Shown: in pieces, positions 9,246-20,966 of the stretch
Position numbering within the stretch: position 1 is the stretch's first letter
Layout: every line of letters begins with the position of its first letter
Source: Hoylesella loescheii
GTDB lineage: Bacteria > Bacteroidota > Bacteroidia > Bacteroidales > Bacteroidaceae
Direction: 5' to 3'
NCBI GenBank assembly: GCA_021531755.1
Contig: JADYUK010000001.1
Location: forward strand, 372,001-436,000
Length of the DNA: 64,000 bases
The notes under the pieces: model-generated
What the model was told of the DNA's origin: nothing
The model's input: only the letters and a program-made list of their open reading frames with translations
Database searches by the model: none
Program-made: the position numbers and the translations under genes

Positions 9246-9710
9246 ATGAAATTCGTAAATGAGAGCATAGTCTTCCAGGAGATACCAGACGAGGTGACTC
9301 TCGCCATTAACATAAGCAACTGTCCGTGCCGATGTCCGGGATGCCACAGCAAGTATCTATGGAGCGACAACGGAGAGGAGCTGACACACGACATCATCGA
9401 CAAGATGATAGAGAAATACGAAGGCTCCATAACATGCGTGTCGTTCATGGGAGGCGACGCGACAGTCAGCGATGTCAACGATATGGCCATATATATAAAG
9501 AATATACACTCTGAACTCAAGGTGGCCTGGTATACCGGAAGGACTGTCATAAGTCCTGTACTGATAAAGGACTGCTTCGACTATATCAAGGTCGGGCCAT
9601 ATATAGAGCATCTGGGACCGCTCAACAGACGCACGACAAACCAGAGGATGTATAAGCGGACAGAGCGTGGGGAATGGGAGGACATAACGCCACGCTTCTG
9701 GAGAGAATAG
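9246..9710 (+). CDS. nrdG: Anaerobic ribonucleotide reductase activating protein
   Basis: 154-aa radical-SAM activase that generates the glycyl radical on NrdD. The cluster-binding CxxxCxxC is visible as C26, C30 and C33 in NCPCRCPGCHS (an extra Cys, C28, sits inside). FMGGDATVSD matches the GGEP-like motif region and KVGPYIEHLG the C-terminal part. Length is typical for NrdG. It lies just downstream of nrdD on the same strand, its usual partner. Confidence 0.95.
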   Translation: MKFVNESIVFQEIPDEVTLAINISNCPCRCPGCHSKYLWSDNGEELTHDIIDKMIEKYEGSITCVSFMGGDATVSDVNDMAIYIKNIHSELKVAWYTGRTVISPVLIKDCFDYIKVGPYIEHLGPLNRRTTNQRMYKRTERGEWEDITPRFWRE

Positions 9711-9731
9711 TGACAACGGATTAGTTTCTTA

Positions 9732-9948
9732 GCACGGAAGTCTGGGCACGTGGTATATCACGGGAAGCCACGGATGTTCTTTCGTCATGATTTATTTTCA
9801 TCACACGGAGCATAGCTGAAGGTCACGGATGAATTCTTTCTCACGAGACTTCTCCTTCGGTCAGTGGCTCCAATGGACAAGTTCCTGATAAGAAACATAA
9901 TCTCGTGACAATCACCCGTGTAAATCCGTGGGAATTTGTGCGATAGAA
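9732..9948. repeat. CACGGAT/ATCCGTG intergenic repeat, copy 3
   Basis: The most degenerate copy: GCCACGGATG and GGTCACGGATG on the left, CACCCGTGTAAATCCGTGGG on the right. It fills the gap between nrdG and rmuC. Confidence 0.5.
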
Positions 9949-10000
9949 ATTATTCACTGACCCTAACTACTCACCTAAATATTATTATAATAAGATCACC

Positions 10001-11455
10001 ATGGAACTGATATGCGCTTTGGCAGGACTCGCCATCGGACTCCTTGCCGGATGGCTCATAGCCTCACGCAGCAAGACGTCGCTGCTGATAGAGGCTGAGA
10101 AGACTAAGACAAGCTTGCAGGGGCTGCAGGAAAAATATGCCAATGAGACAGATACGTTGAGGAAGGAGATGGAAACAAGACTCCAGAGGCAACGCCAGGA
10201 ACTAATGGCCATGAATGAGCAACAGAAACAGGAGCTCAGGGAGACATACGAGGAACGCATTGAGAAACAGGAAAGAGCACACAAGGATGCCCTCGTGGCC
10301 CAGGATAAATATAACAAGGAGTGTATCGCCGCGACAGAGAACAGATTTGACGAGACGATATCTAAGGTCGTAGCACAGATGAACACAACGGCCGACGCGC
10401 TCCTGAAGAAACGTCAGGAGGAGTTCGCCGAGTCAAGCAAGGAGAACATCGGGCAGATAGTCAACCCCCTCAGAGAGACAATTGACAAGATGAAGGCCGC
10501 CATGAATGAGAACACGCTGAAGCAGACAGCCATAGGAAGCGAGATGAAGGCCAACATCGAGACGATGATAAGACAAAGCGAACAGGCAAGGAAGACTGCC
10601 GACGAACTGACACGGGCATTCAAGCACGAGAGCAAGGTGCAAGGCGACTGGGGAGAGATGGTGCTTGACGAACTGCTACAGGCGCAAGGACTGACACGCG
10701 GAATACACTATGACACACAGGCCGTCATAAAGGACAATGAGGGTAACACCGTACACACAGAGGCAGGCTCAATACTCCGCCCAGATGTCATTCTCCACCT
10801 TGACAGCCAGAGAGAGGTCATCGTCGACTCAAAGGTGTCGCTGACAGCATTCTTCGACTATGTCAACGCTGAGACAGAGGAGGAAAGACGCATTCGTCTC
10901 GAAGAGCATATCATGAGCCTCAGACGACACGTTAAGGAACTCTCCGACAAAGACTACTCGGCATACATAAAGCCACCGAAAGTGAAGATGGATTATGTCA
11001 TAATGTTCGTGCCACACAGTGGCGCGCTCTGGACGGCCCTTAACTACAAGCCCGACCTATGGCGCAAGGCCATGGATGCTAACGTCTTCATAGCCGATGA
11101 GCAGACTCTCTTCGCTGCACTGAGGATAATAAACCTCACATGGACACAGATAGTGCAGGCCGAGAACCACGAGAAAGTCTATGAGCTCGCCAACGAGATG
11201 CTCAACCGTGTCGGACTGCTATGGAAAGAATGCACAAAGCTCGGGAAGGCTCTCAACGCCGCTAACGACTCATACGAGGCTGTGAAGAAGAAGATATCGG
11301 AAAGCGGGAAGAGCATCAACACCACAGCACGACAGCTCATTAAACTCGGAGCAAAGGAAAACGACAGAAACCCTCTGCCACAGCAGACAACCGAGACAAT
11401 CTCGATAGAGGAGACTCAGGGGGACAAGCAGATAGAGGAAGAGCAGACAGAGTGA
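10001..11455 (+). CDS. rmuC: DNA recombination protein RmuC family
   Basis: 484-aa protein with an N-terminal membrane anchor (residues 3-22, CALAGLAIGLLAGWLIA), a long coiled coil (about 25-190, rich in Glu/Gln/Lys) and the nuclease-like RmuC domain (about 195-420). The domain shows QGDWGEMVLDELLQAQGL, LRPDVILHL, VIVDSKVSL and VMFVPHSGAL. In E. coli RmuC limits recombination at inverted repeats; molecular activity is still not settled. The C-terminal tail is acidic and unstructured. A 7-bp hairpin overlapping the stop (11451-11478) may help end the transcript. Confidence 0.93.
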   Translation: MELICALAGLAIGLLAGWLIASRSKTSLLIEAEKTKTSLQGLQEKYANETDTLRKEMETRLQRQRQELMAMNEQQKQELRETYEERIEKQERAHKDALVAQDKYNKECIAATENRFDETISKVVAQMNTTADALLKKRQEEFAESSKENIGQIVNPLRETIDKMKAAMNENTLKQTAIGSEMKANIETMIRQSEQARKTADELTRAFKHESKVQGDWGEMVLDELLQAQGLTRGIHYDTQAVIKDNEGNTVHTEAGSILRPDVILHLDSQREVIVDSKVSLTAFFDYVNAETEEERRIRLEEHIMSLRRHVKELSDKDYSAYIKPPKVKMDYVIMFVPHSGALWTALNYKPDLWRKAMDANVFIADEQTLFAALRIINLTWTQIVQAENHEKVYELANEMLNRVGLLWKECTKLGKALNAANDSYEAVKKKISESGKSINTTARQLIKLGAKENDRNPLPQQTTETISIEETQGDKQIEEEQTE

Positions 11456-11500
11456 CAGATAGAGAATCCTTTGTCACTAATTTTATAAAATATCATATGG

Positions 11501-11580
11501 AGTATCGCAGCGGAGCATCACGGACTTTTAGTCGTAACACAATTACATTAGTGACCTTCTGCGGACATCCGTATGATAAT
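11501..11580. repeat. CACGGAT/ATCCGTG intergenic repeat, copy 4 (short)
   Basis: GCATCACGGAC on the left and GCGGACATCCGTATGATAAT on the right, a reduced copy of the family, in the 670-nt gap between rmuC and atpD. Confidence 0.45.
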
Positions 11581-11748
11581 AATCGATAATCAGATAAGTC
11601 GAGATAGAAAAAGCGTGGACTTGCGAGTGATGATCGTCTGGACAATAACCACACCCTTCTATATCAGACTGCAAAATCATCATTATAGTCTATTCACAAT
11701 CAATAATGTCTTTTTTTGGAAGGAAATCTGAAAAAAGATTGCAAATAA

Positions 11749-11781
11749 TTTTGCATCGTTCGATTAATTTTACTAATTTTG
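11749..11781 (+). promoter_or_regulatory. Candidate promoter of the ATP synthase operon
   Basis: TTTTG (11749-11753), 20-nt spacer, TAATTTTG (11774-11781). This is a full match to the Bacteroidetes consensus and lies on the correct strand for atpD. It implies a 5' leader of about 340 nt. Confidence 0.6.
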
Positions 11782-11787
11782 CACACG

Positions 11788-13637
<1,850 letters not shown>

Positions 13638-13942
13638 TAAACACAGCAACAGGGCAGGAGAGGGATGGAATTCTCAGAATATTCAGAGAAGGACATGAAG
13701 GACGGAAAGGAACCAGACACACTCCACACTCCATATACGTCTAATAACTCTCTCTCCCTACAGCCACATCACGATGATAACCGGAGTATCTGAGATACAC
13801 CTCCCGTACAGCCCCAATAATAATGACTCCAACTGCACTATCACACCATGCAGAGAACGGACATTATGCGGACGGGCATCGTGATGGACTCCTGAGGTTA
13901 ATGGAATCACATCTGGTTTTTTCTAACGAAATAATATCCAAT
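13638..13942 (+). other. Gap between atpD and atpC
   Basis: 305 nt inside the operon. An in-frame extension of atpC exists from 13823, but its sequence does not resemble epsilon subunits. No terminator, promoter consensus or separate gene is apparent. Confidence 0.4.
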
Positions 13943-14185
13943 ATGCTAAAACTGAAAATCGTCTCGCCAGAAAAAGTTGTCTTTGACGATGCCGTGGAGA
14001 ATGTCATAGTCCCTGGCACCTTAGGACAGTTCGAGATACTTGAGAACCATGCACCCATAATCTCCACTCTCGAGAAGGGTAACGTGACATACAAGACAAA
14101 GACAGACAACTTCTCACTGAAGATAACAGGCGGCTTCGTTACAGTACAGAAAAATCAGGTCAATATCTGCGTAGAGCTGTTATGA
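13943..14185 (+). CDS. atpC: F-type ATP synthase subunit epsilon (short form)
   Basis: The homologous region begins at MLKLKIVSPEKVVFD, so the ATG at 13943 is chosen over the longer in-frame ORF; this gives 80 aa. The beta-sandwich domain is present (VPGTLGQFEILENHAPIIS, LKITGGFVTV), but the protein ends where the C-terminal helical hairpin of E. coli epsilon (about 139 aa) would begin. The helices that lock F1 in E. coli are therefore absent. Short epsilon subunits are usual in Bacteroidetes. The stop overlaps the next start (ATGA at 14182-14185). Confidence 0.92.
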   Translation: MLKLKIVSPEKVVFDDAVENVIVPGTLGQFEILENHAPIISTLEKGNVTYKTKTDNFSLKITGGFVTVQKNQVNICVELL

Positions 14186-14580
14186 GCAATATAGATACCA
14201 CAGCACGTAAGTATATAACACAGAGTATACTGCTGACGCTCGGTGTCTCAGCGCTGATATACATCATATCATACATGCTTGGTAAACATGACATGATGGT
14301 GATGCCTATAACAGTCAGCTCGCTGTTCTCCATAATCCTCTCGGTCTCAATAGGGCTGATATGGAGATATGTAGCGAAGAACACACCAGAGACACTCACA
14401 ACGTTCTATACTGCCACATCAGGATTCAGAATGCTGTCAGCGCTCATAGTCCTTGCTGTTGTTTATGCTGTCGTCGGACGTGATATGATGCTACCATATG
14501 TCGTGGCATTCATTGTATTCTACTTCGTAATGATAGCTCATCATTCCCTTTATTTCGCCCGTATAACTAACAAGAAATAA
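14182..14580 (+). CDS. Small membrane protein of the ATP synthase operon (AtpI-like position)
   Basis: 132 aa with four predicted membrane segments (about 14-33, 40-60, 82-100, 104-125). It occupies the place between atpC and atpB where other Bacteroidales have a small membrane protein, and starts in a 4-nt overlap with atpC, so the two are translationally coupled. In other phyla AtpI helps c-ring assembly; similarity to AtpI is only in size, topology and position, so the role is inferred. Confidence 0.75.
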   Translation: MSNIDTTARKYITQSILLTLGVSALIYIISYMLGKHDMMVMPITVSSLFSIILSVSIGLIWRYVAKNTPETLTTFYTATSGFRMLSALIVLAVVYAVVGRDMMLPYVVAFIVFYFVMIAHHSLYFARITNKK

Positions 14581-14761
14581 ACATAATAAAGGAGTGTCCT
14601 GTAGATTGACTTGAATGTCCCACACGGTTGTCGAGTCATATGGCAGAAAAAGGCGAAGCCAAGCATGCAAGCCTGTCATAAAGCAACAGAGACAATTCTT
14701 TCCGAACACCCCCTGTATGTTATTCAGCGAATAATAAGATTCATCATTATTTAAATATATC

Positions 14762-15814
14762 ATGAATAGATTCAAGTCCATATTACTTCTGCTTGTGACT
14801 GTGTTACTGACCCTGCCAGTAAGAGCGCAGCATAATGAGCAGAAGGACGAGGCGATAAATATCCCAGAGATAGTGCTCGAGCATCTCGCCGATGCTTACC
14901 AATGGCACATAGCATCGTTCGAGGGGAAACATATCAGCATACCACTGCCAGTAATCCTGCGTAGCTCACAAACAGGCGATTGGTACTTTACGGATGTGGA
15001 GAATCTGCCCGAAGGATTCTACGTCAACCATGAGGCTCATGGAAAAATATACGAGAAAATGGACGACGGCACTTCTGTAAGACCACTTGATCTCAGCCTC
15101 ACAAAATCTGTCGTACAGATATGGATCGTAGTAATCGTGATGCTCGTTGTCTTCTTGTCATGTGCCAGATGGTATAAGAGGCATGACGAGAAAAGCTCCG
15201 CACCGCAAGGTTTCGTTGGGTGTATGGAAATGCTCATCATGGCCATATATGACGGTGTCATCATCAACTGTGTTGGAAAGACGCAAGGACCTAAGTACGC
15301 TCCTTATCTCCTGACAGTCTTCTTCTTCATCCTGACAACAAACCTACTTGGACTACTCCCTGTTTTCCCAGGAGGAGCCAATGTGACTGGAAACATCAAC
15401 GTCACTTTCTTTCTTGCCATATGTACTATGCTTCTGGTCAACCTATTCGGCAACAGAGAGTACTGGAAAGAGATATTCTGGCCTGAGGTGCCTCTATTCC
15501 TCAAGGCTTATCCCGCTCCGCTGATTCCTGTAATAGAGGTCGTCGGAATATTCACAAAGCCTTTCGCACTCATGGTTCGTCTCTTCGCCAACATGATGGC
15601 AGGACACGCAATAATACTCTCATTCACATGTGTCATATTCCTCGGATGGACAATGGGAACTGGTATGGGACTTGGACTCAACATCTTCAGCGCGCTGATG
15701 CTCCTTTTCATGAACTGTGTGGAGCTACTCGTCGCTTTTGTCCAGGCTTATGTGTTCACACTCCTCTCAGCCGTTTTCATCGGACTTGCACATCCTGAGC
15801 ATCACCATGCATGA
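14762..15814 (+). CDS. atpB: F-type ATP synthase subunit a
   Basis: Membrane stator of the proton channel, 350 aa compared with about 271 in E. coli. The extra length is N-terminal: a signal-peptide-like segment (residues 5-22, ending VRAQ) and an extracytoplasmic region of about 90 aa before the first channel helix. The essential arginine lies in LMVRLFANMMAGH, and the preceding IPVIEVVGIFTKPFA and following FVQAYVFTLLSAVFI are typical. An N-terminal extension of this type is usual in Bacteroidetes. Confidence 0.95.
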   Translation: MNRFKSILLLLVTVLLTLPVRAQHNEQKDEAINIPEIVLEHLADAYQWHIASFEGKHISIPLPVILRSSQTGDWYFTDVENLPEGFYVNHEAHGKIYEKMDDGTSVRPLDLSLTKSVVQIWIVVIVMLVVFLSCARWYKRHDEKSSAPQGFVGCMEMLIMAIYDGVIINCVGKTQGPKYAPYLLTVFFFILTTNLLGLLPVFPGGANVTGNINVTFFLAICTMLLVNLFGNREYWKEIFWPEVPLFLKAYPAPLIPVIEVVGIFTKPFALMVRLFANMMAGHAIILSFTCVIFLGWTMGTGMGLGLNIFSALMLLFMNCVELLVAFVQAYVFTLLSAVFIGLAHPEHHHA

Positions 15815-15964
15815 GATGACTAAAGGTCACTTTCATGGTTATATACATTATGATGTACGTCCTCATACAATGATAGAATTTGTGGTGGAGAATGGGTAAA
15901 ATTTCAAAGCAAAATCAAAGAATTCAATAATAATTTAATAATAACTTCTTAAAAAAGTACAACT

Positions 15965-16201
15965 ATGATTTCATTATTAGCAGCAGAAGGACTTGCAGCA
16001 CTCGGTTGCGGTCTTGGCGCAGGTATCGCAGTTATCGGCGCAGGTTTAGGTATCGGTAAGATAGGTGGTTCTGCAATGGACGCTATCGCACGTCAGCCTG
16101 AAGCAACAGGACAGATTCAGACAAACATGATTCTGACTTCTGCTTTCGTTGAGGGTGTTGCGCTCTTCGCAGTAGTTGCCTGTGCATTCCTTATTAAATA
16201 A
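15965..16201 (+). CDS. atpE: F-type ATP synthase subunit c
   Basis: 78-aa two-helix rotor subunit. The polar loop ARQPEA is present and the ion-carrying glutamate lies in helix 2 (FVEGVALFAVV). The residue after Glu is Gly rather than the Ser/Thr of Na+-coupled rings, and helix 1 has GIGKIGG without the Na+-site Gln, so proton coupling is the better reading. A purine/A-rich stretch precedes the ATG. Confidence 0.96.
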   Translation: MISLLAAEGLAALGCGLGAGIAVIGAGLGIGKIGGSAMDAIARQPEATGQIQTNMILTSAFVEGVALFAVVACAFLIK

Positions 16202-16440
16202 TTCGAGTCTTGAAAGCAGATCTAATAGCAGGTTCTGCTAATATTGAAAACAGCCTCATACGTCTGGATAAATATTAACAGGACTTGCTATATAAGGGGG
16301 AGAGATGGATTGGTACCAACAATCATCACCCTCCTGCTCATAATGATGGCTGACAGACCATTACAAGAAATTGTTGGCAGGCTGTTCTTTCTATATAGTA
16401 TAGCCGCCATCTACTAACTCTACAACAATTATAATCATAA

Positions 16441-16956
16441 ATGGAATCACATTTGCCTGCCATACTGACTCCGGATTTAGGCCTGCTGTTCTGGATGTTA
16501 CTGGCTTTCCTTGTGGTTTTCATCGTCCTCGGATATTTCGCTTTCCCCGTCATAACCAAAATGGTCGAGAGCAGGAAGAAATATATCGATGACAGCCTGC
16601 AGAAGGCACATGATGCTAACGAGAAGCTCGCACATATAACACAGCAAAGCGAACAGATGCTGACAGAGGCAAGAGAGCGTTCGTCACAAATAGTGAAAGA
16701 TGCCACAGCCACACGTGACGGCATAATCGCACAGGCTCAGGACAAGGCACGTGAAGAGAGTTCCCGAATAATCTCTGAGGCTAAGGCACAGATAGAAAAC
16801 GAGAAACAGGCCGCTCTGCAACAAATCAGAAATGAGGTGGCTACTCTCAGTGTCTCAATCGCCAGCAAGATATTACGTGAGAATCTCTCAGACGATGCTG
16901 ACCAGATGAAGTATGTCGAAAAATTGTTGGATGAGATTTCTTCACAAAACAAATAA
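16441..16956 (+). CDS. atpF: F-type ATP synthase subunit b
   Basis: 171-aa peripheral stalk subunit: one membrane helix (about 13-37, LGLLFWMLLAFLVVFIVLGY) followed by a long alanine/glutamine/glutamate-rich helix to the end. Sits 239 nt after atpE, with nothing recognisable in the gap. Followed immediately by atpH. Confidence 0.94.
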   Translation: MESHLPAILTPDLGLLFWMLLAFLVVFIVLGYFAFPVITKMVESRKKYIDDSLQKAHDANEKLAHITQQSEQMLTEARERSSQIVKDATATRDGIIAQAQDKAREESSRIISEAKAQIENEKQAALQQIRNEVATLSVSIASKILRENLSDDADQMKYVEKLLDEISSQNK

Positions 16957-16965
16957 GTATTGAGC

Positions 16966-17499
16966 ATGGATTTAGGCGTTATTTCTATTCGCTATGCTCG
17001 TGCCCTAATGAAGGGCGCGTTGCAGATGAAGAACAATGAGGCAGTATATCACGAAATGATATCATTAACACAGGCATATGCCAATGTGCCACAGTTGCGC
17101 CATACTATTGACAATCCAATGCTTCCTGCTGACGCTAAAAAGAAAGTTCTTGTAGCTGCTTGTGGCAATCAGGTCACAGAACTGACAGAACGCTTTTTCG
17201 ACTTAGTTCTACAGGAGGGTAGGGAGTCGGTCATGCAACTCATAGCTTCTTCCTACATTTCTCTTTACCGCAAGCAGAAGAATATCATCCACGGCCGACT
17301 TATAACAGCCTCTGCCGTAACCCCCGAGACTGAGCAGCGTATGAAAAACATTGTTCAGGAACGGACAAACGGTGAGGTGGAGTTCCTTACAGAAGTGAAT
17401 CCTGATATCATCGGAGGATTCATTCTTGAGTATGACACATACAGGATGGATGCAAGCGTACAGAAACAACTGCGTTCTATCCTAAAACAATTAAAGTAA
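16966..17499 (+). CDS. atpH: F-type ATP synthase subunit delta
   Basis: 177 aa from the ATG at 16966; a TTG two codons earlier is possible but less likely. It begins MDLGVISIRYARALMKGA, the usual delta/OSCP start, and ends with the IIGGFILEYDTYRMDASV signature. Joins the stalk to alpha. The gap to atpF is 9 nt and to atpA 3 nt. Confidence 0.94.
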   Translation: MDLGVISIRYARALMKGALQMKNNEAVYHEMISLTQAYANVPQLRHTIDNPMLPADAKKKVLVAACGNQVTELTERFFDLVLQEGRESVMQLIASSYISLYRKQKNIIHGRLITASAVTPETEQRMKNIVQERTNGEVEFLTEVNPDIIGGFILEYDTYRMDASVQKQLRSILKQLK

Positions 17500-17502
17500 A
17501 CA

Positions 17503-19083
17503 ATGGACAAGATAAAACCAAGCGAAGTTTCTGAAGTATTACTTCAACAACTTAGCAATATCGGTTGCCAACAGGATTTTGATGAGATAGGTACCGTTCT
17601 CACCGTCAATGATGGTGTAGCACGTATCTATGGACTACAGAATGCCGAAGCCAACGAGTTGCTCGAGTTCGAGAATGGTACAATGGCTATCGTGATGAAT
17701 CTTGAGGAGAATAATGTCGGATGCGTCTTGCTCGGTTCTACAAGTGGAATCAAGGAGGGTATGAAGGTGAAACGTACAAAGCGTATCGCCTCTATCCGAG
17801 TTAATGACAATATGTTAGGACGTGTCATTAATCCTATTGGCCAGGCTATTGATGGCCTCGGCGATATAGACCTCTCTGACTCTTACGAGATGCCGCTCGA
17901 CCGCAAGGCTCCTGGAGTTATCTACAGACAGCCAGTAAAGCAGCCTCTGCAGACCGGACTTAAAGCTGTAGACTCTATGATTCCTATAGGTAGAGGACAG
18001 CGTGAGCTTATCATCGGTGACCGACAGACCGGAAAGACTGCAATAGCAGTAGACACAATCATTAACCAGCGCTTATTCTATGAGCAAGGTAAACCTGTCT
18101 ACTGTATCTATGTCGCCATCGGACAGAAAGCATCTACTGTAGCATCTCTCGTTCAGAATCTGAAGGAACATGGTGCGATGCCATATACCATCGTCGTTGC
18201 TGCCACAGCGAGTGACCCTGCTGCCATGCAGTATTACGCTCCTTTTGCCGGAGCAGCTATCGGAGAGTATTTCAGAGACAGGGGAGAACATGCTCTCGTT
18301 GTCTATGACGACCTTTCTAAACAGGCTGTGGCTTACCGTGAGGTCTCCCTCATCCTACGCCGTCCATCAGGACGCGAGGCTTATCCAGGAGATGTCTTCT
18401 ACCTACATTCACGTCTACTCGAGCGTGCTGCCAAAATCAATGAGCAACAGGAAGTTGCTGAACAGATGAACGACCTCCCTTCATGCCTTAAAGGAAAAGT
18501 TAAGGGTGGCGGTTCGCTGACTGCCCTCCCCATAATTGAGACACAGGCAGGTGACGTTTCGGCTTATATCCCGACAAACGTGATCTCTATCACTGATGGA
18601 CAGATATACCTTGAGGCTGACCTCTTTAACCAGGGCTTCCGTCCAGCCATCAACGTCGGTATATCTGTATCACGTGTCGGTGGTTCGGCGCAGATAAAGT
18701 CTATGAAGAAAGTGGCTGGTACGCTTAAGATAGACCAGGCACAGTACCGTGAGCTTGAGGCTTTCTCAAAATTCTCAAGCGATATGGATGCTGTGACAGC
18801 CATGACTCTCGACCGTGGACGTAAGAACAACCAGCTTCTTATACAGGCACAGTATTCCCCTATGCCAGTAGGAGAGCAAGTCTCTATCCTTTACTGCGGA
18901 ACACATGGGCTGATGGCGTTTGTACCAGTAGAGAAGGTAAGAGAATGCCAGGACCAGTTCCTCGAGGTAATGCGCGCACAACATCAGGACGTTATTGACT
19001 CTTTAGGGAACGGAAATATCAACGATGATATTACCAACACAATAGAGAAGGTAATGGCCGATGTAGCAGGACAGTTTAAATGA
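17503..19083 (+). CDS. atpA: F-type ATP synthase subunit alpha
   Basis: 526-aa non-catalytic nucleotide-binding F1 subunit. Walker [10 protein letters not shown], followed by DTIINQ; the arginine-finger region [15 protein letters not shown] and the [16 protein letters not shown] signature are intact. Preceded by 3 nt after atpH and followed by atpG after 9 nt, so it is clearly within the operon. Confidence 0.98.
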   Translation: MDKIKPSEVSEVLLQQLSNIGCQQDFDEIGTVLTVNDGVARIYGLQNAEANELLEFENGTMAIVMNLEENNVGCVLLGSTSGIKEGMKVKRTKRIASIRVNDNMLGRVINPIGQAIDGLGDIDLSDSYEMPLDRKAPGVIYRQPVKQPLQTGLKAVDSMIPIGRGQRELIIGDRQTGKTAIAVDTIINQRLFYEQGKPVYCIYVAIGQKASTVASLVQNLKEHGAMPYTIVVAATASDPAAMQYYAPFAGAAIGEYFRDRGEHALVVYDDLSKQAVAYREVSLILRRPSGREAYPGDVFYLHSRLLERAAKINEQQEVAEQMNDLPSCLKGKVKGGGSLTALPIIETQAGDVSAYIPTNVISITDGQIYLEADLFNQGFRPAINVGISVSRVGGSAQIKSMKKVAGTLKIDQAQYRELEAFSKFSSDMDAVTAMTLDRGRKNNQLLIQAQYSPMPVGEQVSILYCGTHGLMAFVPVEKVRECQDQFLEVMRAQHQDVIDSLGNGNINDDITNTIEKVMADVAGQFK

Positions 19084-19092
19084 TAATTGCTT

Positions 19093-20058
19093 ATGCCGTC
19101 ACTAAAAGAAATAAAGAATAGAATTACCTCCGTCAATAACACTCGCAAGATAACGAGTGCTATGAAGATGGTCGCAAGTTCCAAGCTACACCATGCACAG
19201 GTCATGATAGAGAATATGCTCCCCTATGAGACTATGCTCGAGCGTATCCTCAAGTCTTTCCTCGCAAGTGAAGTCGACGCCAAGACAATCTTCTCACAAG
19301 AACGGAAGGTAAACCGTGTAGCGCTAATAGTATTTAGCTCAAACAGTTCTTTATGTGGTGGATTTAATGCAAATATTATCAAATCAATGCTAAATGCTAT
19401 TGAGGAATACAAGGCAAATGGCATTTCTGACTTCGTCATCTATCCTATAGGCCGTAAGGTGGCAGAGAAAGTCAATAAGCTGAATCTGCCTTCTGCAGGT
19501 GACTTTGCTGACTTGTGTGACCATCCTAACGCACAACAATGCATCACAATCGCACAGAAAATAGGACAACGGTTCAGGGATGGAGAGATTGATAAAGTCG
19601 AGTTGATATATCACCATTTTAAGAGTGCAGGGTCGCAGATTCTCACGAGACGACAATTCTTGCCTATCAATATCAATGATGTTGACTTCACATTCGATAA
19701 AGGTCGCGATCTTACTTCAACCATCGCTACCAAAGAGAGTCAGGAGTATCTTATGAAGAACCATCGTGAGGTGACTATCAAAGAGGACAAAGCTAAACCT
19801 CTGAATGATAACTTCATAGTTGAGCCCGACCTCCATGTGATTCTGGGAAGACTGATACCCCAATATCTGCATCTGAAATTCTACACCGCTCTTCTTGACA
19901 GTAATGCGTCAGAGCATGCTGCACGTATGGTTGCGATGCAGACAGCAACAGACAATGCAGACGAATTGTTGAGAGTATTGAATCTTCAGTACAATAAGTC
20001 CCGCCAGCAAGCTATTACAAACGAGCTCCTTGATCTTGCTAGTGGCTCTGCATCGTAA
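19093..20058 (+). CDS. atpG: F-type ATP synthase subunit gamma
   Basis: Rotor shaft, 321 aa from ATG at 19093 (a TTG two codons upstream is an alternative). The N-terminus MPSLKEIKNRITSVNNTRKI and C-terminus RMVAMQTATDNADELL are diagnostic. Somewhat longer than E. coli gamma (287 aa), with extra sequence in the middle. Last gene of the operon; a strong terminator follows 23 nt later. Confidence 0.96.
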   Translation: MPSLKEIKNRITSVNNTRKITSAMKMVASSKLHHAQVMIENMLPYETMLERILKSFLASEVDAKTIFSQERKVNRVALIVFSSNSSLCGGFNANIIKSMLNAIEEYKANGISDFVIYPIGRKVAEKVNKLNLPSAGDFADLCDHPNAQQCITIAQKIGQRFRDGEIDKVELIYHHFKSAGSQILTRRQFLPININDVDFTFDKGRDLTSTIATKESQEYLMKNHREVTIKEDKAKPLNDNFIVEPDLHVILGRLIPQYLHLKFYTALLDSNASEHAARMVAMQTATDNADELLRVLNLQYNKSRQQAITNELLDLASGSAS

Positions 20059-20080
20059 GCTATAACCCCATACATATTTC

Positions 20081-20123
20081 ACGCAGCCTTATACCACAAC
20101 GGATAGTATAAGGCTGCGTTTTT
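20081..20123 (+). terminator. Intrinsic terminator of the ATP synthase operon
   Basis: A perfect 14-bp stem ACGCAGCCTTATAC (20081-20094) / GTATAAGGCTGCGT (20106-20119), 11-nt loop, followed by TTTTT. A textbook Rho-independent terminator directly behind atpG. Confidence 0.95.
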
Positions 20124-20289
20124 AGTTGCCTGACATATCTGATGAGTTTGTAATTATTAGTGTCAGCTAAACCTTTCATATAGCTAACTATAACTATTTG
20201 TTAATCAGCAACAGCAATCTATAAAGCTGAGTTGTAGTCCACAGAAGTCTCGCAGAAAAGTTGTACCTTTGCCCACGATAATCACTTCA

Positions 20290-20545
20290 TATCTCAGCCA
20301 AGATACAGCTTGAGGACGCAGCGCGATGAATGGTACTACCGCATCAAGGAGTCTTTCTGTCACTTGACAGATCGAGTGCGCGGTCGTGTCATGATGCAGT
20401 TGGCTTAATAGATGAGTTACACCATCTACTCTCCCTCGGAACTGAATTTATGAGCATCATGGACGGGAACTCGGTAGTATGTGAGCTTGTCAGCGGCAAT
20501 CAGGAATGGAGTCTCCCCGATTCCTGTACTTATACAAGGTAGCTC
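20290..20545 (+). pseudogene. Possible decayed coding segment, unidentified
   Basis: The 908-nt stretch 20059-20966 has no intact gene. From about 20327 one frame reads DEWYYRIKESFCHLTDRV, then GRVMMQLA before a stop, and another frame from about 20420 reads LHHLLSLGTEFMSIMDG. These look protein-like but lie in different frames with stops between, as in an eroded gene. I cannot name the family. Chance is possible. Confidence 0.25.
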
Positions 20546-20609
20546 CGTCACGAAGGCTGTCCACGCAGAAAGCGGACACTACGGAAGCCACAAATGCCCT
20601 CAGGGAGAT

Positions 20610-20765
20610 CGTTTTTGTTAAGCCAAATGAGCATAGGCAAGCATTTTCTCGAGCTATGCCCTTGGCGAGAAAACGAAGGCTGAAATCCAACGTTTTTGTT
20701 AAACCAAATGAGCAGCAAGCATTTCTTGAGCTATGCCATGGCGAGAAACGAAGGCTGAAATCTAT
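20610..20765 (-). repeat. 73/81-bp tandem repeat family, copy A (two units)
   Basis: CGTTTTTGTTAA starts at 20610 and again at 20691 (81-bp spacing); each unit contains CTTGGCGAGAAAACGAAGGC or a close variant. It is the reverse complement of the 73-bp units at 24.5 and 55.2 kb, with small insertions. Confidence 0.8.
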
Positions 20766-20966
20766 GGTTCAAATGAGACTGTGCAGCTAGCTGAACAATT
20801 CGGAGGATGACGTATACCAACGACTAATAAGAAAATGCCTTCCAGAAAAATCAAAATAGAGAGAAGTTTGTAGTACACAGCGTTACAGAAGAAAATCCTA
20901 AAGTGCTGAATTGCAGGAAAAATGGATAATAGAATGTCAAACTTGAATTAATTCATAAGCACCTAA

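Noticed and set aside
13823..13942. 40-residue N-terminal extension of the epsilon subunit
   Set aside because: Epsilon homology begins exactly at MLKLKIVSPEK; the upstream codons have no likeness to the family.
20264..20271. TACCTTTG as a promoter after the ATP operon
   Set aside because: The only upstream TTG is 29 nt away, too far, and no intact gene follows.
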